From Helicobacter mustelae (GTDB taxonomy: Bacteria > Campylobacterota > Campylobacteria > Campylobacterales > Helicobacteraceae), in NCBI RefSeq assembly GCF_900476215.1, contig NZ_LS483446.1, forward strand, positions 744,001 to 808,000: a DNA stretch of 64,000 bases, read 5' to 3'. The translations under genes were made by a program, and so were the position numbers. This document shows positions 20,601 to 28,436 of the stretch, piece by piece. Under the pieces are notes generated by a model. It had not been told where the DNA came from and ran no database searches. It saw only the letters and a program-made list of their open reading frames with translations. Each line of letters begins with the position of its first letter. Position 1 is the first letter of the stretch.

Positions 20601-23517
20601 TAATATCTGGATAAAAAATCACTCCAGCCTAACAGCTATAGGTAGTGAATTTAACTATCAGGGCACGATTCATCTCATAGGAAATGGGAATGATGGTACC
20701 AATGGTGCTAATGGCACTGTGAGTAATGAGGTCACGCTAAATCTCAATGGCATCACCGGCGGTGTGAATGGTAGCACGGGAAATGCCAAAAAAATCACTG
20801 TAGGAAATCAAGACTATGACATCTATATCCGCAGCCTTGTGGTGCGGAGCGCTAAAGGTGCCAATGGTGGGGGAATCTATGCCAAAAATTTCTACATCAA
20901 TACCATGCAGGTAAATCCTGGGAACTACTCTCCCAATGATTTTATGACAAATATTGGAAATTCTACCATCAACACATTGGTATTTAATGGTGGCACGAGT
21001 GGTGTAGATAATGCAGTGCTAAATTTCAAGCAGGGTGGGAGTCTAAGTGTGGGCACATTGGAGCTCCAAAACTATGGAACACTCAATGCAAGCACGCTCT
21101 CAAAGCTTGATGTGAGTGGGTCACTAAGCTCCAATAATTCCACGATCATTTTTTCTAAAGGATCCCAGGAGATTAACATCAAAAATATCGTGAAATTTGT
21201 GAATTCCACCCTTTCGACTTCACATTTCTCCTCCTATGGGGTCACCATCACGCCAAATACCTCTGGGCTTAGCATCGGGCCAAATGCCTCTTTTTACCAA
21301 TCCGCCAATAATGAAAGTGGCTATGCAACCATGGTGCTTCATGGCACTTATCAGGCCATTTCTAAATTAACTCCATTAATCAATAATTCCAATCTGACAT
21401 TTACAAAGCTCACTAGCCTTACTGCAGGTACACTAGAAGCAAGCCCTGCAGGTGCCTATGGCAGTTCTATCAAATTAATCGATGTGCAAAAAGCTACCAT
21501 CCAAAAAATCATCTTGAGTGCACCTAGTGCAATCACAAATTACCCAACATTTGATGCAAGAAGTAGCACAAATCTCAATCTCAATGTACGTGATATCCAA
21601 TCTAATAGCGGCTATTTCTATGCGAATAATGGTGGCACTACAACCATCAGTGGCCAGGCGACTTTTAACAACTCTGTAGCATCTTTCACAAACCTAGACA
21701 TCGCACAAAATGCTGCGCTAAACTATGATTCTCCTACAAAAATCACCATTGCTGGAAATTTCAACCTAAATGGTAGTCTAAACCTCAATCTAACAGGCAA
21801 TAATCTCAATACCATCACCATCCAAGGCCAAACCAATATCTATCTCAATAATAAAAACCTTCCTGTTTTGAGTGTGCACAATATTGAACAGCTTAAAAAT
21901 CTCAAGGTGGGCACAGAGTATATTTTGATTCATTCTATAGGGGGGATCAATTATCATTATAATGGCACTTCTGGCAACACACAGATGTATCAAGATCAAA
22001 TGATTAAGGAATTTGGCTTTTATGGCAATTCCAATAAGCGCCTTGATTCTGTAAATGATGATGCGAAATTGGGTGGATTTTTTCTAGCAAAGATTATTCG
22101 AAACAATCGCATTGGCTTTAAGATCTCCACAGCGCCTACTAGCACCTTCAACCCTTTTAATCCTAACCAGATTGAATATTATTTCTTCAAAAAGGGTGGC
22201 CAAGACTGGATCTATGCACTAAGGAATATCAATCCCCAGCAAACTGAGAGACTCACCAAGCTCTATGATGCGATCTTAAAAACTCAAAGTTCCACAGCTG
22301 AGGCTAGTGCAGTCAAAGAATGGCTAAATGCGCTAGATTCTAGCAGCAATGTGACTATTGATAATTTTCAAGTCTTGATGATTGATAAACACAATCCTAT
22401 CTGGGCCTGGGATGTGGTAAAGGAAAATAATCTGCAATACTTCCAAACTGTTGCTAAAAAGATTGACAATGCCATAGGCCAGCTAGGTTCAGTAAACAAC
22501 AAAGCTAGCAGTGCAAACATCCTGCGTCTTGCTACAGATACCAATAGAGAAAGCCGCCTTGTACAGCTCTCTAGCACCAAGGCACCAGAGGATTTTGCTT
22601 CCATCACTGAGTCTCTCAAGCATACTCGTTTTGCTAGCAAAAATCTTGATCTTGCCTCCATCTATCGCCAAGAAATGCGTCAAAGACATAAGAATAATCT
22701 TTGGGGCAAGGCTGTTGGTGCAGCCAATTTCGTCAATGGTGGCAGTGGCACGCTTTATGGAATCAATGTAGGTTATGATCGCTATGTCAAAAATGCCATC
22801 ATAGGTGGTTATGCTGCCTATGCATATAGTGATTATAGAGATCGTTTCGGAGGCTTTGTACAAAATCGTGCCAATAACTTTAACTTTGGTGCATATTCAC
22901 GCATCTTTATTGAGCATGGAGAAATTGATATTAATGCTAGTACCACAGTGGGATGGAATAGGGGCTTTATCAATTCTAAAGAGCCTATTACCATGAGTCT
23001 CAATCAGAACTATCATTACAATAGCTACATAGAAAATGTGAATTTCACCTATGGCTATATTTTCTATCTCCAAGAAAAGAGCCTGGTTCTAAAGCCACTG
23101 GTGGGTATCTCGCAATATTTTGTGGCAAGCTCTAAGATCCAGGGCAAGGCAGATAATGCCTTCAATCAAGATCTAGCCATCCTAGCTAGTGCAGTCAATA
23201 AATTTGCCCTAGCATTTGATGCAGGATTAGAAATGCGAAAATACATGAGTGCTACTTCTTATTGGTATGCACATCTTGGAGTCTCTCAAGATATTTTTGT
23301 AATGTCAGGGGGTGGAAGAACCGTCACATTTGTAGGCAATGACACATTGCGCTTTTTCAATAACAGTCGAAGAAATCTGCGCTTTACTTTGCTTATTGGT
23401 GGTGAGATGAAGGTTTATAAACGCACCTTTGTCAACCTAGGTCTAGGATCTAAGGCTGGTGTGTTTTACAAAGACATAGGAGTCAGTGGCAATGTCGGGG
23501 TGAGATATGTATTTTAG
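17671..23517 (+). CDS. VacA-like autotransporter, 1948 aa (copy 1 of inverted pair)
   Basis: A type V secreted outer-membrane protein. The N-terminus has an unusually long leader (97 residues): KNYLSKT, a 64-residue insertion absent from copy 2, then TLTKNKIFGSMILAMLGSLSPSFA with a signal-peptide core and SFA cleavage site. The passenger is a long Ser/Thr/Asn-rich beta-helix-like region with VacA-family passages (SFNAKNIYLTSTLG; NAQIWLKNN). The C-terminal barrel (about residues 1670-1948) begins near NNLWGKAVGAANF and ends in GNVGVRYVF with terminal Phe. Long stretches are nearly identical at DNA level to the 2120 aa protein on the opposite strand. H. pylori relatives (FaaA, ImaA, VlpC) affect colonisation; the role here is unknown. 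Confidence 0.88.
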   Translation: MQHKNYLSKTLINLTPCSLEKGSQSLENHSLKNKNRVQGSFLSLESAKHVQHAEKIKRDAVLRENTRGFFPFKTLTKNKIFGSMILAMLGSLSPSFADTANVNITDSVYKLWGRSSPASGKFFAGSMNTWSSAGASFSQSYLNGTLIFGNSGEVANTSGGGIWFGRGGDVGYITASFNAKNIYLTSTLGAGNSWRTGGGASLNFSATQKANLQSLTLEFYKAGTQNSNFSVTANEIEANNTRIQDNSGGTTSFSANTYNIQNLSIQKSGGKVVFNNKTSAADSGKGSVALSSLSIENGYFIAPNLKATLSIKSLNVTNTTFQTKDINAYALTTGNNASYTQSNGTTTITGDWNLPTNAGTTHNSIAISNVDNFVSTGGIAIQTWGAYSASFTVNNVKNLTLNSVHLDVFTGGDTGVNTFNFSGVSGKATITNLVATGGGIHVNKDVNITNLTIRTADFNPTTNFYGEVKGTFIPSDTTYNITNLEIFGGWGATTKATAKFNSGKSLTIGTAKISNWSTLDAAAINNVKITTLESSYATIKAGANLEIDNATFSNNQTFLDSSGKITIGNITFNNGAELQIKSGQTLEAKNLVMHNGTLIAQAGFNITSNLTGDTTINKITLDRSAIYVNNLTTQEITIQNNAQIWLKNNLNGVYKNNGNLNIADGSNLTVHGNMENIGSLNFTLNPNNTELINVSGYFQFNMDAGTKKESIANTAANGKKEGQTIAQGIPESRINIYTSTQDLITGQTYILIHAGGGFQFLQNGQVYTSLSENTKYGELSQVFAQNIYFYDNANKNKPMSVDFVSSTNNNTLSFYVTPLAEYVDIMPFIRPGTWPLFGGNAVFGAMSAPGGLRNDYTLTLNPQISTHPYSKGKPIIYYLQNYVYNNSDNPNAVFTVNAIGSKFVLGKNRETAGNTGTIRIGDQLARSTMKVNADDIYLGGNIVLGDGALISGNLILNAANKNGQLGFIGSNDNNQQANIWIKNHSSLTAIGSEFNYQGTIHLIGNGNDGTNGANGTVSNEVTLNLNGITGGVNGSTGNAKKITVGNQDYDIYIRSLVVRSAKGANGGGIYAKNFYINTMQVNPGNYSPNDFMTNIGNSTINTLVFNGGTSGVDNAVLNFKQGGSLSVGTLELQNYGTLNASTLSKLDVSGSLSSNNSTIIFSKGSQEINIKNIVKFVNSTLSTSHFSSYGVTITPNTSGLSIGPNASFYQSANNESGYATMVLHGTYQAISKLTPLINNSNLTFTKLTSLTAGTLEASPAGAYGSSIKLIDVQKATIQKIILSAPSAITNYPTFDARSSTNLNLNVRDIQSNSGYFYANNGGTTTISGQATFNNSVASFTNLDIAQNAALNYDSPTKITIAGNFNLNGSLNLNLTGNNLNTITIQGQTNIYLNNKNLPVLSVHNIEQLKNLKVGTEYILIHSIGGINYHYNGTSGNTQMYQDQMIKEFGFYGNSNKRLDSVNDDAKLGGFFLAKIIRNNRIGFKISTAPTSTFNPFNPNQIEYYFFKKGGQDWIYALRNINPQQTERLTKLYDAILKTQSSTAEASAVKEWLNALDSSSNVTIDNFQVLMIDKHNPIWAWDVVKENNLQYFQTVAKKIDNAIGQLGSVNNKASSANILRLATDTNRESRLVQLSSTKAPEDFASITESLKHTRFASKNLDLASIYRQEMRQRHKNNLWGKAVGAANFVNGGSGTLYGINVGYDRYVKNAIIGGYAAYAYSDYRDRFGGFVQNRANNFNFGAYSRIFIEHGEIDINASTTVGWNRGFINSKEPITMSLNQNYHYNSYIENVNFTYGYIFYLQEKSLVLKPLVGISQYFVASSKIQGKADNAFNQDLAILASAVNKFALAFDAGLEMRKYMSATSYWYAHLGVSQDIFVMSGGGRTVTFVGNDTLRFFNNSRRNLRFTLLIGGEMKVYKRTFVNLGLGSKAGVFYKDIGVSGNVGVRYVF

Positions 23518-23609
23518 GGATTTTTTAATCCCTTCCCTCTTTGTGGGGGAGATAGCGCCACAAATTTCAAAAGTAAAAACATCACTAATTTTAAAGATAC
23601 TCATACCAC
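21298..23609 (+). repeat. Large inverted repeat, arm 1 (distal ~2.3 kb)
   Basis: From the CAATCCGCC of the repeat unit through the barrel, the stop codon and 92 bases beyond it, this DNA is nearly identical to the reverse complement of 26134-28436. I checked several stretches by eye: barrel 22681-22800, 23401-23517 and the 3' flank up to CTCATACCAC. Known differences include a 9-bp deletion (Arg-Asp-Arg) near 22838 in the other copy. Homology continues upstream in blocks to about 18073. Confidence 0.9.
23516..23533 (+). terminator. Hairpin at autotransporter copy 1 stop codon
   Basis: AGGGATT, TTTT loop, AATCCCT form a 7-bp stem overlapping the TAG. The same hairpin is present at the other arm (26210-26227). 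No U-run follows, so its termination role is uncertain. Confidence 0.35.
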
Positions 23610-23801
23610 GCACCTTGCATGAAAGACATGCTAGTTTGATGAAATGGTATGAAAAGCACGCTATCTTATTTTGCTCCATCAAACCCAGCCCCGCATAGAT
23701 CCCGCTAATCCCTCACGCACTAGCCCCCAATATTTTTCACTGCAAAGATGAACAAAAATTAAGTGCCCAAGTACGACCCAAAAATATCCAGCGCAAGTTT
23801 T

Positions 23802-24488
23802 TTATTTTTTGAAGTTATCTGCTGCGTGCAAAAATTCTTCTATCCCTTTTTCTTTGAGCATTCTTGCAATGAGTAAAAATTCCCTTTCTGGGGGAGAGGA
23901 TGTGTAGGATGGTTCTATGTGATTGGAGTTTTTTTCTGCTAGTGCTTGCGTGTCATTTCTTGGGGCAAAGTATTGCGTGTCAATGCCCTCACTATCTAGG
24001 ATTTTGCATTTTTTCTCACATAGGATTTTTTGCGCGAGAAATTCGTCTCTGTCATCTTGGTTTAGGAACCATACTTCCCTTGCATGGCGCAGCGAAATTC
24101 TGTAAAGCCAGCAAACTAGTAGTTTGAGTGCTTTTCTTAGGGGATTGTTTGCTAGGAACGCATGGCCAAGTCCTGTGGTAATGGCAATATTTGGGATATC
24201 CTTGGCCGCAAGTGAGCCATAAATAATAGGCTTGATGGTGTAGTGAAAAATAAAATCTGGGTGATGTTTTTGGAAGATTTTTCTGAGGCAAAAATAGGTT
24301 TTGAGATCTTTGAGGGGATTTAGGCTATGGCTAGAGATGGGGAGATGCACGCTCTCAAAGCCCAGTGCATAAAATTTGTGTGTGTACTCATCCTTTGGTG
24401 CAATGATGAGGATTTTATATCCCATACTTTGCAATTCTTGCAATATTGCCAGGCGAAAATTATACATACCAAAGGCGCTATTGCACAC
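23802..24488 (-). CDS. N-terminal half of a GT4 glycosyltransferase (PglA-like), downstream fragment
   Basis: The 228 aa frame (GTG start at 24488) carries the acceptor-side Rossmann domain of a GT4: AFGMYNFRLAILQELQSMGY, IIAPKDEYTHKFYALGF, GSLAAKDIPNIAITTGLGHAF, and the start of the donor domain FLLIARMLKEKGIEEFLHAADNFKK, where it stops. This resembles PglA, the GalNAc transferase of the N-glycan pathway, as I recall it. The matching C-terminal half lies just upstream (24478-25011), so the gene order is C-half then N-half. The start overlaps the C-half stop by 11 bases, so translation may be coupled. With a C12 tract instead of C13 both halves would form a single polypeptide. GT-B enzymes can work as two chains (Alg13/Alg14), so function is possible. 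Confidence 0.75.
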   Translation of the reverse strand: MCNSAFGMYNFRLAILQELQSMGYKILIIAPKDEYTHKFYALGFESVHLPISSHSLNPLKDLKTYFCLRKIFQKHHPDFIFHYTIKPIIYGSLAAKDIPNIAITTGLGHAFLANNPLRKALKLLVCWLYRISLRHAREVWFLNQDDRDEFLAQKILCEKKCKILDSEGIDTQYFAPRNDTQALAEKNSNHIEPSYTSSPPEREFLLIARMLKEKGIEEFLHAADNFKK

Positions 24489-25011
24489 AAATGCCAGAGT
24501 GCTTTTTTGCCCGCGGGGGGGGGGGGGCTAAAAAGTGTCTAATAGCATCTTTATAGGCTTGTTTGATAAAAGAAATTTCAAAGCGTTGTATTGCATAGAC
24601 TCGGGATTGTTTGGCCATTTTCTGATAGCTTGTTAGAGGAAGTGCTAATAAATAGCGCATTGCAGATTCCAATGCGGAAGCATCTTGTGGGGGGATGAGG
24701 ATGCCATTTTGAGCAAGTGTAAAATCTTTTTTTGGTAAAAATGGAGGCTTAAGACACTCCCTGCAGCCACTGACATTTGTGGTAATAATGGGCTTTTCCA
24801 TACTCATAGCTTCAAGTAAAACACGTGGCACTCCTTCTTTGTAGTAGCTTGGCAAAACCACGCAAAAACTCCTAGCGATGAAGTCTCGTACATCGCTGCA
24901 TTCACCCAGATAGGTAACATTGTGTTTTTGCAAAAATTCCTTTGTGATGGTGCTATTTTTTTGGAGCGGGCCAAGTAGGAGGAAGCCCAGAGTGGAGGTA
25001 TTTTGTGGCAC
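24478..25011 (-). CDS. C-terminal (donor) half of a GT4 glycosyltransferase, upstream fragment
   Basis: The 177 aa frame begins PQNTSTLGFLLLGPLQ, exactly where the N-half (ending HAADNFKK) breaks off, and covers the nucleotide-sugar half. LGECSDVRDFIARSFCVVLPSYYKEGVPRVLLEAMS contains the EX7E-type donor site, then NVSGCRECL and NGILIPPQDASALESAM. It ends after APPPP encoded by the C13 tract. The GTG start at 25011 has AAGGA upstream. No N-terminal half lies upstream in this direction, so the two halves look circularly permuted: alternatively tandem copies that lost opposite halves. Intact homologues elsewhere in the genome would decide. Confidence 0.75.
   Translation of the reverse strand: MPQNTSTLGFLLLGPLQKNSTITKEFLQKHNVTYLGECSDVRDFIARSFCVVLPSYYKEGVPRVLLEAMSMEKPIITTNVSGCRECLKPPFLPKKDFTLAQNGILIPPQDASALESAMRYLLALPLTSYQKMAKQSRVYAIQRFEISFIKQAYKDAIRHFLAPPPPRAKKHSGICVQ
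24515..24527 (+). repeat. G13/C13 homopolymer tract between the two GT4 halves
   Basis: Thirteen G on the plus strand (C13 in the genes). With 13, the C-half stops 11 bases past the N-half start; with 12 or 15 the halves fuse in frame (APPPP-RGQKSTLAFVC); with 14 the frame runs on about 60 codons without matching either half. This is the longest tract in the window and thus the most likely to slip. Confidence 0.85.
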
Positions 25012-25121
25012 AGAAAATCCTTAAAATTTATGGATTATGGTAGCAAAAAACTGGGATTTTTTCTCAGAGGAAATGGGAAAAAGGAAGGATAGAAAGGGGG
25101 TGGGGTGGCTAGTGTGCAGGG

Positions 25122-26025
25122 TTATCTCAGGGATTTGAGTAAGAAATTTGTGAGGGGTTTTGGGAAATAGAGTTTGATGGTTTTTTTGAGCAGTGCAAAG
25201 AGATAGTAGAGATAGATTTTTGCGCGCATTGAGGGAGAATTTTGATTATAAAAAAGCGCGATATGCAAGGCTTCTTTGAGGCTTTTGTATCCATGCACAT
25301 CGCTAGCACCACCGCTAGAAAAGGTGCTGATAACGCAGTCGCTGAAATAAAATTCATAACCTTGTTTATAGATTCTGTAAATGAGGTCATAATCTCCTGC
25401 TAGATGATAGCGCGTGTCATAAAGGATGTTTTTGTGTAGGGTGGTGGCAATGAAGCAGTTGGAATGGCCAAAATCATAAAAGAGTGTATAGAGATCCTCT
25501 AGATTGTGCGAGGTTTTTTTGAGGAAATGATGATTGTCATGGGAGATTTCTAGATCTCCATAAATGATGGGTGCATTTGTAGGGAGCTTGGCGATGGTTT
25601 CTAGGGTGTTTCTTTGGTGTAGTCTATCCCCGCAATTCACAAAATTGATGTAGTCTTTTTGGCTGAGCAAAACTCCCTTATTCATCGCATCAAAAATGCC
25701 CCCATCCCTCTGGCTTAGAAAGACAAAAGAAAAGCTAGGACACTCGCGATGCATGGCTTCATAATAATCACAGGGCTGCTTGAGATAATTGCGAATTTCG
25801 CTGTGGATTTCCCTGTAGACTTGGGGGGGGGGTGGTAGAATGGTGGGTGATGGTGGCATGCATTTCTAGGATTTCTAGGATTTTTTCTTTGGTGCCATCG
25901 GTGCTATTTCCATCAATGAGTATGTATTGGATATTTTTGTAAGTTTGGTGAATAACAGACTGCATGGTTTGGGCAATATGGGCCACATCATTATAGACCA
26001 CAGTGATAATAGAAAAGCTTTTCAT
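25122..26025 (-). pseudogene. GT2 glycosyltransferase, phase-variable, currently out of frame
   Basis: A GT2 (GT-A fold) enzyme split by a C10 tract. The N-part (26025 to about 25768) reads [21 protein letters not shown] and IDGNSTDGT, the family's first strand and DGxSxDGT motif. The C-part (25859-25122) has SQRDGGIFDAMNKG, FVNCGD, and a GDYDLIYR site typical of WcaA/WcaE-like transferases. With 10 C the N-part runs into PPPSLQGN and stops within 20 codons; 9 or 12 C would give one protein of about 300 aa. So this is a switched-off contingency gene rather than a decayed one. It is first in the minus-strand island; AGGGGG precedes its ATG. Confidence 0.8.
25823..25832 (+). repeat. G10/C10 tract inside the GT2 gene
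   Basis: The run encodes a proline stretch in the GT2. The present length is one base too long (or two too short) for a full protein, so loss of one C or gain of two would restore it. Confidence 0.85.
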
Positions 26026-26133
26026 CCCATGCCCCCTGGTGTTTTAAAATCTGTGAAGTTTTTCAAATCCTAGCGCGTTTATGGCGCTCTTAGCTTAAGT
26101 GCGTTCAAATTCCCTCAATGCGCACTTTCTGCA

Positions 26134-28436
26134 GTGGTATGAGTATCTTTAAAATTAGTGATGTTTTTACTTTTGAAATTTGTGGCGCTATCTCCCCCAC
26201 AAAGAGGGAAGGGATTAAAAAATCCCTAAAATACATATCTCACCCCGACATTGCCACTGACTCCTATGTCTTTGTAAAACACACCAGCCTTAGATCCTAG
26301 ACCTAGGTTGACAAAGGTGCGTTTATAAACCTTCATCTCACCACCAATAAGCAAAGTAAAGCGCAGATTTCTTCGACTGTTATTGAAAAAGCGCAATGTG
26401 TCATTGCCTACAAATGTGACGGTTCTTCCACCCCCTGACATTACAAAAATATCTTGAGAGACTCCAAGATGTGCATACCAATAAGAAGTAGCACTCATGT
26501 ATTTTCGCATTTCTAATCCTGCATCAAATGCTAGGGCAAATTTATTGACTGCACTAGCTAGGATGGCTAGATCTTGATTGAAGGCATTATCTGCCTTGCC
26601 CTGGATCTTAGAGCTTGCCACAAAATATTGCGAGATACCCACCAGTGGCTTTAGAACCAGGCTCTTTTCTTGGAGATAGAAAATATAGCCATAGGTGAAA
26701 TTCACATTTTCTATGTAGCTATTGTAATGATAGTTCTGATTGAGACTCATGGTAATAGGCTCTTTAGAATTGATAAAGCCCCTATTCCATCCCACTGTGG
26801 TACTAGCATTAATATCAATTTCTCCATGCTCAATAAAGATGCGTGAATATGCACCAAAGTTAAAGTTATTGGCACGATTTTGTACAAGACCGCCAAAATA
26901 ATCACTATATGCATAGGCAGCATAACCACCTATGATGGCATTTTTGACATAGCGATCATAACCTACATTGATTCCATAAAGCGTGCCACTGCCACCATTG
27001 ACGAAATTGGCTGCACCAACAGCCTTGCCCCAAAGATTATTCTTATGTCTTTGACGCATTTCTTGGCGATAGATGGAGGCAAGATCAAGATTTTTGCTAG
27101 CAAAACGAGTATGCTTGAGAGACTCAGTGATGGAAGCAAAATCCTCTGGTGCCTTGGTGCTAGAGAGCTGTACAAGGCGGCTTTCTCTATTGGTATCTGT
27201 AGCAAGACGCAGGATGTTTGCACTGCTAGCTTTGTTGTTTACTGAACCTAGCTGGCCTATGGCATTGTCAATCTTTTTAGCAACAGTTTGGAAGTATTGC
27301 AGATTATTTTCCTTTACCACATCCCAGGCCCAGATAGGATTGTGTTTATCAATCATCAAGACTTGAAAATTATCAATAGTCACATTGCTGCTAGAATCTA
27401 GCGCATTTAGCCATTCTTTGACTGCACTAGCCTCAGCTGTGGAACTTTGAGTTTTTAAGATCGCATCATAGAGCTTGGTGAGTCTCTCAGTTTGCTGGGG
27501 ATTGATATTCCTTAGTGCATAGATCCAGTCTTGGCCACCCTTTTTGAAGAAATAATATTCAATCTGGTTAGGATTAAAAGGGTTGAAGGTGCTAGTAGGC
27601 GCTGTGGAGATCTTAAAGCCAATGCGATTGTTTCGAATAATCTTTGCTAGAAAAAATCCACCCAATTTCGCATCATCATTTACAGAATCAAGGCGCTTAT
27701 TGGAATTGCCATAAAAGCCAAATTCCTTAATCATTTGATCTTGATACATCTGTGTGTTGCCAGAAGTGCCATTATAATGATAATTGATCCCCCCTATAGA
27801 ATGAATCAAAATATACTCTGTGCCCACCTTGAGATTTTTAAGCTGTTCAATATTGTGCACACTCAAAACAGGAAGGTTTTTATTATTGAGATAGATATTG
27901 GTTTGGCCTTGGATGGTGATGGTATTGAGATTATTGCCTGTTAGATTGAGGTTTAGACTACCATTTAGGTTGAAATTTCCAGCAATGGTGATTTTTGTAG
28001 GAGAATCATAGTTTAGCGCAGCATTTTGTGCGATGTCTAGGTTTGTGAAAGATGCTACAGAGTTGTTAAAAGTCGCCTGGCCACTGATGGTTGTAGTGCC
28101 ACCATTATTCGCATAGAAATAGCCGCTATTAGATTGGATATCACGTACATTGAGATTGAGATTTGTGCTACTTCTTGCATCAAATGTTGGGTAATTTGTG
28201 ATTGCACTAGGTGCACTCAAGATGATTTTTTGGATGGTAGCTTTTTGCACATCGATTAATTTGATAGAACTGCCATAGGCACCTGCAGGGCTTGCTTCTA
28301 GTGTACCTGCAGTAAGGCTAGTGAGCTTTGTAAATGTCAGATTGGAATTATTGATTAATGGAGTTAATTTAGAAATGGCCTGATAAGTGCCATGAAGCAC
28401 CATGGTTGCATAGCCACTTTCATTATTGGCGGATTG
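26134..28436 (-). repeat. Large inverted repeat, arm 2 (distal ~2.3 kb)
   Basis: Reverse complement of 21298-23609, including 92 bp beyond the stop codon. Identity ends at GTGGTAT (26134-26140). The arms flank about 2.5 kb of unique DNA (23610-26133) with the glycosyltransferase island. Homologous blocks continue outward through the passenger to about 32386. Confidence 0.9.

Noticed and set aside
23518-23698. 63-codon plus-strand frame after autotransporter copy 1
   Set aside because: Its first half is the 3' flank of the inverted repeat, also present beyond copy 2; no RBS or family.
23610-26133. Insertion sequence or prophage between the autotransporters
   Set aside because: No transposase, integrase or terminal repeats of that kind; the content is glycosyltransferase fragments only.
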